In this document: positions 38,101-48,130 of the stretch, one piece after another
Layout: each line of letters opens with the position of its first letter
How positions within the stretch are numbered: position 1 is the stretch's first letter
Source of the DNA: Isoetes taiwanensis
Lineage: Eukaryota > Streptophyta > Lycopodiopsida > Isoetales > Isoetaceae
Assembly (NCBI GenBank): GCA_021234155.1
Contig: JAJEKV010000084.1
Coordinates: forward strand, 2,795,702 to 2,859,701
DNA: 64,000 bases
Reading direction: 5' to 3'
Notes under the pieces: generated by a model
The model's input: the letters and a program-made list of their open reading frames with translations, nothing else
Told to the model about the DNA's origin: nothing
The model's database searches: none
Position numbers and translations under genes: made by a program

Positions 38101-39835
38101 CTTTCTAGAATGGTCTAATTTTTGCTGAATTTGGGATGTGCACTTGGCACATTTGATACCGCAGGTTGGCGCATTAATCGGGATTCTTCGTGCAAATCTC
38201 TAGTACTCTACAACTTTTTGAAATGATGCAATTTTTGCAACGACGGTCGCATTGAGATGTCGATAATTTTATTGTTTGCATTGAGTATGGAATAAATCAC
38301 TTTGACTAGACATGTCATTGGAACTCCGTGAAAGTGATCGGATCAAGCACTATAAGCCCAAGCTTTTTAAGCCTTTTCAAACTACACTAGTCTAGAACTC
38401 AACCTACAAAGCCCTTTGGTTTATTTGATGCAAACTCCTCATTTGTTGGTTTCACAATGGCAATACTCTCACCATCCATTTCTAAAATAATATGCCCCTC
38501 CGTGTCCTCCAGATGCACCTAAGCTCCTTGTTTCACATTTGTGCTATTGATTGCGCTTACATGATTTGCTTTTCGGGCTGTTTTGTAATTGCAAAAGATC
38601 ATGCCACATCATTCACTCATGAAGATGATTTTGCAAGAAAATTTGTAACATGCAATTTGGCAATTATTGTACTATCAAAAAAACTACCCAGTATTGTTGA
38701 TTGAGCCAAAATTGAGTTGGCATTATTATTGGCCATTGGATCTTCATTTTGGTGAGTCTAGGGCTTAGAAAATTAGAAAAGCAAGGAACTTAGGCAACAA
38801 TGAGAACCGGTGCATATTCTTTTGTTCGACCTCAAATTGTTTGGAACAGACTTTGAGTTTTAACTTCTGTTGTATTGTGGCTACAATTTTACATGTTTAT
38901 TGTTTAAATATTATTGTGTATTCTTGTTGCCGATATTTTGAGACAAAATCAATTCTAGGTTGTGGCTAGGGGAAATATTCCTGTGAAGATCTTCCATTGA
39001 GTTTGCTTATATGTTGGAAGATAGCCATTTAAAAAAAGACCTAGATCAGATTTATGGAAGCAACAACTGAAATAAAACTCCAAACATTCAATTATTCAAT
39101 TAGGTACAAACCAAAAAGAACACAAACATATCACAATATACTAGATGAGAAACTTAAGGCAAAGAATTTACCAACACAAAACAAATCCAAACAAGAAAAG
39201 GGACCCAGACGTCTGCAAATACAAACTCTTTGACAACTACAATTCTAGCCTATCCACGTGTCACCTCCACATCACCGAAATCCGAGATGCAACACCTTAG
39301 CAAAATCCGAGGTGGTATAGTATAAGCTATAAGATTTTCAGTGTTAAAATTCAATGGCAGTTTAATAACATCAAACCTAAACATAAACCAAACAAATCTT
39401 ACCTTGCTAAAGCCTTCTGGTGTGCTTTTTGCTAGTTTTTTTTTTTATGTTTTTTAGAAAATAAAATAATGGTCATTTCGAGGTTATTATTAGTATATCC
39501 TACTAAATCATTACGACTAAGATACTAATGGTAGGAAATCCTAAAATCGTAGCCTACTGAAATTAATTTCACGACCTTTATAGGCTATGGTCGCGGAAGG
39601 AGAAGCATCGCCCAATTCCTTCCAGAGGAATGTCGAAGGCTGCCGCTCTCCCTCCCTCGCCTCTCCCTCTCCCTCTCGCTCTCGCTCTCTCCCCCCTAAG
39701 CCTAAACCGCTTTCAATTCCTTTGGCACGGTGATGGCGGGTTATGAAATAGGATCTTGGCCAAATTACCATTTCTTTGAGCCCGAGCCCGAGAGCCCGGT
39801 GCACTGGAGCCCCTGAGGCACGAGAGCTTCAGTTC
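35104..39835. other. Long stretch without a recognisable gene
   Basis: Only short open frames with no family I can name. Some minus-strand frames (35,973-36,215; 37,025-37,460) are rich in K, R and E and look coding-like, but they have stops and no motif. A ~25-45 bp segment beginning ATTCTAGCCTATCCACGTGT occurs at 35,288 and 39,243 in the same orientation, so the ~4 kb between may be one old element. A CT-rich low-complexity tract lies at 39,650-39,695. Confidence 0.4.
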
Positions 39836-39894
39836 GATTCCACCTCTTTCTCAAAGCTCAAGATCTTCTGAGCTTTCGAGGAAGAGGTGGAATC
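39836..39894. repeat. 59 bp near-perfect inverted repeat
   Basis: Arms of about 27 bp, from GATTCCACCTCTTTCTC to GAGGAAGAGGTGGAATC, meet around AGATCT. This is a strong hairpin or cruciform candidate about 100 bp before the purine tract that borders the Penelope-like element. Confidence 0.85.
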
Positions 39895-39987
39895 CTCCTC
39901 TACTTTTCGATTCCTTCGATGAAGCTTCTTCCCATGATCAATTTGATTCCCAAGATTCTCGATAAATCTAATGGAGCTAAGACCGCA

Positions 39988-40126
39988 GAAAGAAGAAGAA
40001 GAAGAAGAAGAAGAAGAAGAAGAAGAAGAGGAGAGGAGGAGGAGGAGGAGGAGGAGGAGGAGGAGGAGGAGGAGGAGGAGGAGGAGGAGGAGGAGGAGGA
40101 GGAGGAGGAGGAGGAGGAGGAGGAGG
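39988..40126. repeat. (GAA)n then (GGA)n purine microsatellite
   Basis: About 140 bp of uninterrupted purine: GAA repeats to about 40,030, then GGA repeats to 40,126, ending directly at the left end of the Penelope-like element. Long open frames of Leu, Ser, Glu or Arg across it are artefacts. Confidence 0.95.
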
Positions 40127-40870
40127 AGCACAACCATGGCAACATCATGAAGAGCGGGAGGATTATTAGTTCGCTTATGCTAGTACAAAGTTGTGCTATA
40201 TAATGAATTATAATGGATACAATATCTTGAGTATATGGTTTCGTGGATTAATGGAATATTTTGTAGGAGCATGGATCATAAATAGAGCTCATCTTGTGTG
40301 AAGCGCATGGCATATTGTTTGGTAAAATTGATCTAGTTATTTGAGTCCGTCGGATAAGCAGTATAGGTTAAGAATTGCAGGTGACTGGGAGATTGAAGCA
40401 TATGGGTAAGTTAAGGCTTGTATAACCCTTAGTCCTTATTATTTAACATGGCTAGGGAAGTTCACTAGAATATTATGGTACAATAAGATAATAGTGTTTG
40501 CATATTCAAATAAATGTTGGTGGAGAAGAAAAAAGTTAACATTCCGATTATGTGGGAATACCTATGTAATTATGGTTGGTTTTTGTTCCTAACCGTATAT
40601 GGTAGTATATTACATAGGGTATATTGTAAATTGCAAAATACAGGGTAAAGGTCATATTTTGGAGTTAAGGAATGTTCAGAGTTAGGTATATATTCAATGT
40701 TGGCGGCGGCAAACTGCTTCGAAACAGGCCGGATAGGAGCATTTCGATGCTCTGATACAAAACAGGGATGATAAGACCGGCATTTATAAAAAGGCGTTGG
40801 CGCCAATATGAGCAGGGAAAATTTATTGTTGCTGAAAAGGAGTTCGACATGACCATCCTAACAGGCAGAC

Positions 40871-40879
40871 TATATAAGG
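40871..40879 (+). promoter_or_regulatory. TATA box in the left pseudo-LTR
   Basis: TATATAAGG lies 86 bp before the exon 1 ATG at 40,957. A transcription start near 40,900-40,910 would give a short leader. This would be an internal Pol II promoter driving the downstream ORFs; no initiator was verified. Confidence 0.55.
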
Positions 40880-40956
40880 TTGAGAGCCATACGAAATGAA
40901 GGTATTTGCTTCCCTCTTTTTCATTCAGTCTTTGATTGAGGCGATTAGGTAGCAAA

Positions 40957-41115
40957 ATGCCCAAAGGGAAATACGAAAGGCACCCCGGAAAAAAGAGTAA
41001 GGCGCAGTTAGCTGGGAATCTCCCATTCAAGCGAAATATTAAGCCAAACTTTGGTGGAAAGTATGTCCAAAAAGCACCAAAACAAAGCAATGGTGATAGG
41101 AGCGACTCTTACCAG
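40957..41115 (+). CDS. Putative first exon of the Penelope-like element (53 aa, basic)
   Basis: The ATG at 40,957 opens 53 codons to CAG at 41,113-41,115, followed by GTTAGA, a plausible 5' splice site in phase 0. The unspliced frame would stop eight codons later. The peptide is very basic (KGKYERHPGKKSK, PFKRNIKP), consistent with nucleic-acid binding or a nuclear localisation signal. It lies 78 bp after the TATA box and is duplicated intact in the right pseudo-LTR. Joining to the acceptor at 42,715-42,716 is phase-correct with the next ORF. This is an inference from splice signals; it could instead be a short independent ORF. Confidence 0.5.
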
Positions 41116-42716
41116 GTTAGAATATTTAGTATCTGTTGAGTTTGTGCTATTACATGAAGCCTGGTTTCTTAACGGATTTGGTATTTATTTGGGTAAAGGT
41201 TAAGTGATATTTGTTGATGAAAAAATGGCTGATAGCAGTTAAAAATAAGATGTTTTCGTCATTTATTTTGTGATAATATTTATCACCAAAATGTCTACTT
41301 ATGCTTAAACGTCATAAATAAGATCTTGTTGTTATGTTCTGTTCTGCATAAAGTAGGTCTGGCGTACATTAGCAGATTGGTTAATGGATATTAAGAACAG
41401 TAAGGCTTAAATGTTAGGCACATTGAGGAGTCTATGTTCCTCCCATATTATGGCCTAGCCTAGAATCATATGAAGGAGATAAAGGGTAATTATGGGAGTT
41501 TTACTGAACTGAAGTTAAGAGATTAAGTATAGTTTTGGATATTCCAGTTATAGCTTTGCTAATCTAGTGTTTGATCTAAAGTAAAGTGACTATAAGAATG
41601 GCTAAAGTAAACTGCCAGCAGAATAGTGGAAATAGATGAATGGTTATGGTAAATGACTAGGTTAATGACCAATGAATATTTTATAGGAATAATCTGCTCT
41701 ATTTCTGTCTTCACTAATTTTATAGACCCAATGCACTTGGGGAATCTCTAGGTGAAGGGCGAAGAGCCAAGATATCTAACAGCTTACCTGTCATCCCTTA
41801 TACTGTTACCATGTTTATTGCTAACTAGTATATTGGTTGGATGCAGGTAACCCAGATATCTTCTCCTTGGAGTTCTTTTATTGTGTGTTGTTATTGGTCT
41901 ATGGGTTGCTCCATGCGAAAGGAATGCAACCGATGATTATACAAGCGACTAAAGGCGCAAATGATTAGATTCTTTATGGTGAGATCTTTTTGATTTCGGT
42001 CTGCAGCATAGGAGGTGTCCCTAAGAAAAGTCTAAAGGGAAAACAAAGGTTTGGAAATGATGTACAATAAACTGAAGCCTGCATGTTTTTATACCAGGAT
42101 TTCTATTAAACCGAAACACATCAGCCTATCTATGAGTTTAAAAAAAGTTGATATTATTTGAAAGTTGTTCTTGAACCGTGATTTTGTTATGAAAAACAGA
42201 AATATTTCAGTCTTTAACAGTGTAAAATCAGTAATATTATGATAGTTTAATGGAAATTATGTCGGATATATGAAGGGTGTAACTCATGGTTTTCTTATAA
42301 AGCTTGTTATTGAATATGATTAAGGTGTCAAAATGTGTAAGCCTCAAATGTTTATATCTAATGATGACCTCCAAAAAATTTTTTTAAAAAATGTTATGCT
42401 TATGTTGTCATAAATGTTAAACATCTGAAAATAATAACATACAAATGCTAAAGGCTTATATAATGTAGCCTTGCTAATGTATTAAGTGGACTGTGGCCTA
42501 GTTTAAAACTAGGATGGATATGATAGGAATGTTTGCATCATATATGGAACTTTATTTTTGTTTTAAACAAAATATTGTGAAGTTTTGATGTAAATATAAA
42601 TAAGAAGAATTCGGGACTTCCATTTGTTGGAGTTATCTAACAAACACAGTCAATACTTAATATATTAGATCTTTTATGGTTTCTGGTGTACTAATCCTGT
42701 GGATGGTGCAATGTAG
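41116..42716 (+). other. Putative intron 1 of the Penelope-like element
   Basis: 1,601 bp from GTTAGA to TGTAG, AT-rich, with stops in all frames. It crosses from the left pseudo-LTR into the unique region. Its removal would join exon 1 to the 493-aa ORF in phase 0. Confidence 0.45.
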
Positions 42717-42728
42717 AGAAATAGCTGG

Positions 42729-44210
42729 ATGAAACATCTATTGGACATGGGCTATGGTGAAGTGGGGAATCCTCCAAACAATGCAGTCCAGGGGATTATT
42801 GCCCTTATACCTAATGCTGAGATTCATACACTGTTGCTGGAACTTAACAGAAGACTGCAACAGGACCAGTTCTCACCTATTATACATTTAGGGTTCAGTT
42901 CGTGGTTTGAAACATTCCTGATGCTGGACAAGCGGGGAATGACCATAGAGGCATGCAAAGATCAGATCCAACAGCTCTTCTCAAAGACTCAGGAGATTCT
43001 TGCTGATCGTACCGATTTAGATGACATGTTATCTATGGAGTGCATGGCCACAGTAACATACCTGGAAAAGGTACACAATCTCCAAGATAATACATTTGAA
43101 ATTGATAAAAAGAAACAGATAGTCAATGTTATTGATGAGGGGAATTCTGATGGGTTTGTCAAGTTTATACCCAAAGTTGACATTGATCTCATAAATAAGG
43201 AGAAGGAGGCAGATCTTAAAAATAGTAACATGGATAAGCTGGTTAGGTTGACATTGGGAAACTGCCTTCGCTTCCCTATTATTTCTGAAATGGCCATTGA
43301 ATGGCTGGGGGAAGAATTTCATCAGGGTTTATGGCGAAGCCTTAATTTTGGAGTGCTGGCGCCTATTAGTACCAAAGCATGGACGTTGTTGGCAGATATT
43401 AATGAGGAGGAGTTGGTGGCGGTCATCAATGACACCAATAATATGGTGAAGATAATGGATGAAGTAGAGATTAACTTTCCGTGCTATACTGAGGTTTTTG
43501 ATAAAAAATGCAGGATGAACAGTGGAGTTACTCTATGTGTTAAAGCTCATATGGCCTACTTGAATACGGAGAGGAGATACTCATACTTACATAAAATATG
43601 GAGAAGCTGGAGCCCCTACTTAAAATGCAGCTGCCCGCCTGATACTTGTAAGGATTCAATCACTTGGTTTGACCAGGCGATATGGTATCTTTTTAATCAT
43701 TTGGACATCATCTACCCAAAATATTCTGCTGCTGGAAGAATGGCCTATTTTCTACATTTCATAAGACAAAACCTGAAAAAGCCTATCATGGCACAGCTGG
43801 CATATCTACATGTCAGAGATACCATGATAAAGATTGCCAATAAGCTGACAATAAATCCAAGCTGTGATGTGATATTAAGCTTTGGCAATACCAGACTTGT
43901 TGAAGTGTGTGAAATCATGCTCAAAGATGAAGAATTCCTAAGGAAAAAATACAGCAAAAATTCAAATGAGGAGCGTACAACCACCAACTCCTGGGTGTCT
44001 CAAAAATCTGGAGGTGGAAGTGAATCATATCTGCCCCCAAGGGTAATGAGGAGTAGCTTAAATCCCAGTTGCAGCATTGTTAATCTATCAGATAGCTCTG
44101 ATACCATCATTAGCTGCACTCCTGGAGCTGAGTCTGTGAATAAAAGCAGATCACTAGGCATGCAAAGGAATACTGAAGGAATACAAGCTATGCTTGTTTT
44201 TGACAAGTAA
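42729..44210 (+). CDS. Penelope-like element ORF1, 493 aa, unassigned family
   Basis: A 493-codon open frame. A splice acceptor (ATGTAG) at 42,711-42,716 would extend it by four codons to 42,717 and join it to the basic first exon. I recognise no known domain: no GIY-YIG or other nuclease motif, no RT, no capsid zinc knuckle. Visible features are a mostly helical, charged body, a KCSCPPDTC cluster (Cys300, Cys302, Cys307) after a Trp-rich stretch (KIWRSWSPYL), and a Ser-rich, probably disordered last ~75 residues. The TAA stop overlaps a consensus donor (AA|GTAAGG at 44,205-44,212), so the frame may continue by splicing into the RT ORF. A likely role is nucleic-acid binding or target association for the element, but this is not shown by the sequence. 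Confidence 0.75.
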   Translation: MKHLLDMGYGEVGNPPNNAVQGIIALIPNAEIHTLLLELNRRLQQDQFSPIIHLGFSSWFETFLMLDKRGMTIEACKDQIQQLFSKTQEILADRTDLDDMLSMECMATVTYLEKVHNLQDNTFEIDKKKQIVNVIDEGNSDGFVKFIPKVDIDLINKEKEADLKNSNMDKLVRLTLGNCLRFPIISEMAIEWLGEEFHQGLWRSLNFGVLAPISTKAWTLLADINEEELVAVINDTNNMVKIMDEVEINFPCYTEVFDKKCRMNSGVTLCVKAHMAYLNTERRYSYLHKIWRSWSPYLKCSCPPDTCKDSITWFDQAIWYLFNHLDIIYPKYSAAGRMAYFLHFIRQNLKKPIMAQLAYLHVRDTMIKIANKLTINPSCDVILSFGNTRLVEVCEIMLKDEEFLRKKYSKNSNEERTTTNSWVSQKSGGGSESYLPPRVMRSSLNPSCSIVNLSDSSDTIISCTPGAESVNKSRSLGMQRNTEGIQAMLVFDK

Positions 44211-44891
44211 GGGCTATATGCCGATTACCTATGACTGATGGGATTTTTTATAAAACCCATCTTAAAATTTTGACCAGAGTTCTAACTTTGGTGCCCTTTT
44301 GCTTTTGTGGCAGGGCAAAAAATCAGAAGTAAGATGCATGAGGCACTAATACGCTAAGTATTCTACTATATAGCATACTGTTTGGAGTCTACTATATGAT
44401 ATGTATTTTGGCACTGGATATAGAAGACTAGTATAGAGAAAACTTATGATGTAGCCGAGTCGCTGTTTATATAACGGAGATATATTAAGAGATCTTGATA
44501 CTAGAGATACTTGTTAATTTATCAAGTTTGTATACATCTGAATACAAACTAGTTTGATGTTAATACTGGATCCTCTATATTAAATATATGATCATAATAT
44601 TTTTGAGATAACATTGCTTGTTATTATGCTGATAAGTGTATAAAAATCTCTGTTATAATGTTATGAAGATCAATCCTGTAAATGATATACATATACTTAC
44701 ATCGCAAGACATAAGTATGATGGTATATTGTTTAAATGAAAGGACGCCATATGTCATGGATAACTATTTTTGGGCCTAGGAAAGTAGTTAATTGTTACAA
44801 AACATCTGCCCAACTAATGATAATAAACTGGTATAAGACCACGTGTAAAAGAATAGCATATATTTTGTGTTTGGAATAAATAGCTTACTAG
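44207..44891 (+). other. Putative intron 2 of the Penelope-like element
   Basis: 685 bp from GTAAGG to ACTAG. The donor fits consensus; the acceptor has a weak pyrimidine tract. Using the acceptor at 44,890-44,891 keeps ORF1 (phase 2) in frame with the RT ORF. The better-looking TATGCAG at 44,904-44,910 would be out of frame, so this intron is the least certain part of the model. Confidence 0.35.
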
Positions 44892-44904
44892 TATATGTAC
44901 TGGT

Positions 44905-47010
44905 ATGCAGATTGAAGAAATTGAGGAGCCAGAAGGCAGAGCTATTGGGATTGGATTTGATGGGAGAAAATCCTTTGTGAAAATCCCATCGGAGTGTGGA
45001 CAAAAGGTTAGAATTCATTTCTTGTTCTCGTCAAAAATCATAGACAAGATAAAAATAAGTGAACACATTAAAGACTATCTGATACTAAGATTGGGCGACT
45101 TTGGTGCGAACATCATAAACGATACCGGGATTGGCTGGAGATATGACAGAAAATTAGTGGATTACTTATATAAACCATATAAAATTTTTGCTGACGAGCT
45201 GGTACCCAGATGTGTCTGCCATATTCCGGGAATGAGTCAATTCATTGACGAAAAGATTGGACATGTCAGAACCTTAGACCTAAACATAATTAAATCAAAA
45301 GAAGTCAGGAATATGCTGAAAAAAGGTTTGAATTATATCCCAGACAAGCCTCTTAATATGGATGAGTTCTTAATGGATGTCGAAAGAGGAATTTCAGAGT
45401 TATTTATGGGCCATGAAGGTAGAGGCAAGGTCTTACACCCATATGAAAAGAAAAGTATCATCATGAACTTAATGAAGATTATTAAGCAAGATGCTGCTGA
45501 AGTTATACACAGGCAGAAAAAAATGAAGTGCGCCATACAAGATGAAAAAGTATGTGCATGCATTGATTGGCTAGTTCGTAACCTGTATATAGCAGGGGTA
45601 GACAAAGCTAGCAACGTGCCATCTTTTATATGCCCTTGGCATATTAGAGATATGGCCAGGATTAGGCTGCAAGGGAAGGATTTTGAGAAGTGCAGTTTTG
45701 AGAAGGTAGCAGTTTTGAAAATACTAAATGAAGAATTGTGGGAAAAATTCCAATTAGACTGTCCATACAAAGACAAACTTCCATACCTACTGGGTACCTT
45801 CAAGGCACACAAGGCGGACTATAGATGGATTACTAATGCCAGCAAAACCATATTTACACTCCCGGCAAAGATAGTGACTAGGGGTCTCAAAGGGATTCTG
45901 GAGGTATTACCGAAGGCCTATATGTTAAAGTTGAGTAAAATAAATGTATTACTTCCAGGAAGCGTGAACCCGTTCTGGATTGTTAATTCAATCTATGATA
46001 TGATGCTGAATTTACCATGCAAAATACATGACATATTTACAGCAGACATCTCAAAATGCTACGAAAATATTCCATTACTAGATGATGAAGGAATATGTAG
46101 AGTGCTGAAACAAATTATTGATATGGCCGTGGAGTATATGAGTGGAAACAATGATGAGTATATGTTCTGGTTTAGAATCTTACATGATGATGTTGTGTAC
46201 ACTTGGGATTATAAAAAACAGAATGGGAAAACCTGGAGATACATGAACAAAGAGGTCTTCTTTGAACTTAATAGATGGCTACTATGTAGCTGCTATATTA
46301 CACAAGGGGCAGGAGTGTGGAGACAAGTTTGTGGAATCCCCATGGGATTCTCTTGCTCTCCGGATTGGTGTAATTTATACTTATCATTCTTTGAAATGGA
46401 ACACATTGACAGATTAGCTAAGGCTGGAAGGTTCAGGGATATTTTAAAATTTAAAAATGCCAGGAGATATATGGACGACCTGTGTATCATGAATGGGGGG
46501 AATTTGCAAGAATTCTTCCAGTCGGATAAAGACAGGGATGAGTGTTTCAATATTTACAATCTAAGACTACTACAGATTAAGGATGAGACAATTTATAGGC
46601 CTACGGAAGCAAATGATGGGTATGTTGGTTATAAAGGGAACTTCCTTAATGCCACAATTGAGGTCTTAGACCAGGTAACAGGGCTGTTTGAAACCAGAAA
46701 GTATGATAAGAGAAGCAAACTCCCATTTCAGATCATGAAATATGTCCATGCTACAGGCTGCAGACCTTATCTAAATGCAAGCAGGGTAATTATATCTCAA
46801 GTATTACCATTTTTATACGTCAATAGTAGTCCGTTCAAGGCGGCTGGAGACCTGATGGAGCTGATAAATGACTTTGAAAAGAATGGTTTTAAGAGGAAAG
46901 ACCTTGTTGAGAATGTTTGCAGAATGATTAAAGGGAATCAATTTCCTGGTCTTGCTTTTAATATTTCTGATCTGAAATGTATAATGGCAAGGCATGGCAC
47001 TTGGCTGTAG
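44905..47010 (+). CDS. Reverse transcriptase of a Penelope-like element (EN-minus type)
   Basis: 701 codons, uninterrupted. Visible in order from Met1: KGLNYIP (140-146), a conserved N-terminal Penelope-type motif; VDKASNVPSFICP (from 232); FKAHKADYRWI (299-309), RT fingers; FTADISKCYENIPL with catalytic Asp381; CGIPMGFSCSPDW (from 476); ARRYMDDLC with Tyr522 and Asp524/Asp525; then about 613-665, KYVHATGCRPYLNA...SSPFKAAGDL, resembling the RT7/thumb region shared by Penelope RTs and telomerase. The protein ends soon after, with no GIY-YIG endonuclease, RNase H or integrase. This matches the endonuclease-deficient class, which is thought to prime from free 3' ends such as telomeres. All catalytic Asp residues are present, so the enzyme looks functional. 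In-frame sequence upstream to 44,892 suggests an exon rather than a free-standing ORF. Confidence 0.85.
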   Translation: MQIEEIEEPEGRAIGIGFDGRKSFVKIPSECGQKVRIHFLFSSKIIDKIKISEHIKDYLILRLGDFGANIINDTGIGWRYDRKLVDYLYKPYKIFADELVPRCVCHIPGMSQFIDEKIGHVRTLDLNIIKSKEVRNMLKKGLNYIPDKPLNMDEFLMDVERGISELFMGHEGRGKVLHPYEKKSIIMNLMKIIKQDAAEVIHRQKKMKCAIQDEKVCACIDWLVRNLYIAGVDKASNVPSFICPWHIRDMARIRLQGKDFEKCSFEKVAVLKILNEELWEKFQLDCPYKDKLPYLLGTFKAHKADYRWITNASKTIFTLPAKIVTRGLKGILEVLPKAYMLKLSKINVLLPGSVNPFWIVNSIYDMMLNLPCKIHDIFTADISKCYENIPLLDDEGICRVLKQIIDMAVEYMSGNNDEYMFWFRILHDDVVYTWDYKKQNGKTWRYMNKEVFFELNRWLLCSCYITQGAGVWRQVCGIPMGFSCSPDWCNLYLSFFEMEHIDRLAKAGRFRDILKFKNARRYMDDLCIMNGGNLQEFFQSDKDRDECFNIYNLRLLQIKDETIYRPTEANDGYVGYKGNFLNATIEVLDQVTGLFETRKYDKRSKLPFQIMKYVHATGCRPYLNASRVIISQVLPFLYVNSSPFKAAGDLMELINDFEKNGFKRKDLVENVCRMIKGNQFPGLAFNISDLKCIMARHGTWL

Positions 47011-47082
47011 GGTAGTAGGACCCCTTCCATCTTGGAAGCTGGGTCCTACACCCTAATTCCAAGATGAAAGGGCCTGCTACCC
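47010..47082 (+). other. 3' terminal hairpin of the Penelope-like element
   Basis: It starts at the last base of the RT stop codon. The arms are GGGTAGTAGGACCCCTTCC plus ATCTTGGAA (47,010-47,038) and TTCCAAGATGAAAGGGCC plus TGCTACCC (47,057-47,082), with a loop of about 18 bases. It sits between the coding region and the (GAA)n tract, where an RT template-recognition structure would be expected. No hammerhead-ribozyme core (CTGANGA...GAAA) is visible in it. Confidence 0.7.
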
Positions 47083-47098
47083 GAGGGAGGGTAGTGGG

Positions 47099-47133
47099 TG
47101 AAGAAGAAGAAGAAGAAGAAGAAGAAGAGGATA
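47099..47133. repeat. (GAA)n tract at the unique-part / right pseudo-LTR junction
   Basis: About ten GAA units followed by GAGGATA precede the right pseudo-LTR, mirroring the purine tract that precedes the left one. Confidence 0.9.
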
Positions 47134-47885
47134 AGCACAACCATGGCAACATCATGAAGAGCGGGAGGATTATTAGTTCTGCTATGCTAGTACAAAGTTG
47201 TGCTATATAATGAATTATAATGGATACAATATCTTGAGTATATGGTTTCTGTGATTAATGGAATATTTTGTAGGAGCATGGATCATAAATAGAGCTCATC
47301 TTGTGTGAACTGCATGGCATATTGTTTGGTAAAATTGATCTAGTTAGGGACTGTAGTCCCGTGCCGGTTAAGCAGTATAGGTTAAGAATTGCAGGTGACT
47401 GGGAGATTGAAGCATATGGGTAAGTTAAGGCTTGTATAACCCTTAGTCCTTATTATTTAACATGGCTAGGGAAGTTCACTAGAATATTATGGTACAATAA
47501 GATAATAGTGTTTGCATATTCAAATAAATGTTGGTGGAGAAGAAAAAAGTTAACATTCCGATTATGTGGGAATACCTATGTAATTATGGTTGGTTTTTGT
47601 TCCTAACCGTATATGGTAGTATATTACATAGGGTATATTGTAAATTGCAAAATACAGGGTAAAGGTCATATTTTGGAGTTAAGGAATGTTCAGAGTTAGG
47701 TATATATTCAATGTTGGGCGTGACAAAGCGCTTGAAAAACAGGTAGGATAGGAGCATTTCGATGCTCTGATACAAAACAGGGATGATAAGACCGGCATTT
47801 ATAAAAAGGCGTTGGCGCCAATATGAGCAGGGAAAATTTATTGTTGCTGAAAAGGAGTTCGACATGACCATCCTAACAGGCAGAC

Positions 47886-47894
47886 TATATAAGG
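47886..47894 (+). promoter_or_regulatory. TATA box in the right pseudo-LTR
   Basis: TATATAAGG, the duplicate of 40,871-40,879, lies 86 bp before the second copy of the basic-exon ATG at 47,972. Confidence 0.5.
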
Positions 47895-47971
47895 TTGAGA
47901 GCCATACGAAATGAAGGTATTTGCTTCCCTCTTTTTCATTCAGTCTTTGATTGAGGCGATTAGGTAGCAAA

Positions 47972-48130
47972 ATGCCCAAAGGGAAATACGAAAGGCACCC
48001 CGGAAAAAAGAGTAAGGCGCAGTTAGCTGGGAATCTCCCATTCAAGCGAAATATTAAGCCAAACTTTGGTGGAAAGTATGTCCAAAAAGCACCAAAACAA
48101 AGCAATGGTGATAGGAGCGACTCTTACCAG
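47972..48130 (+). pseudogene. Duplicate of the basic first exon, without downstream exons
   Basis: Identical in sequence and splice donor to 40,957-41,115, but the acceptor and main ORFs are not present beyond this repeat. It is non-coding for the element unless spliced to flanking sequence. Confidence 0.6.

Larger units (their letters stand above)
40127..42609 (+). repeat. Left pseudo-LTR of the Penelope-like element
   Basis: This 2,483 bp repeat matches 47,134-49,621. It starts AGCACAACCATGGCAACATC right after the purine tract and ends at AAATAAGAAGAA. It carries a TATA box, a short basic coding exon and a good 5' splice site. The two repeats differ only at scattered sites, nearly all at CTG/CAG/CCG, so the insertion is young. 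Confidence 0.95.

Noticed and set aside
39693-39711. CCCCTAAGCCTAAACC as a telomeric repeat
   Set aside because: Only two degenerate units, with no array; not enough to claim telomeric sequence.
39829-40203. Open frames of poly-Leu, poly-Ser, poly-Glu and poly-Arg
   Set aside because: They are read-through of the GAA/GGA microsatellite on both strands.
40665-41090. 141-codon minus-strand frame in the pseudo-LTR, repeated at 47,584-48,105
   Set aside because: It is antisense to the TATA box and basic exon, changes length between the two repeats and resembles no protein; a shadow frame.
40127-42609. Hammerhead ribozyme in the pseudo-LTR
   Set aside because: Looked for CTGANGA followed by GAAA in plausible spacing on the plus strand and found none by eye; a covariance search could still find one.
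42989-43322. Minus-strand open frames under ORF1, and similar ones under the RT
   Set aside because: Antisense shadows of the large plus-strand ORFs with no family resemblance.
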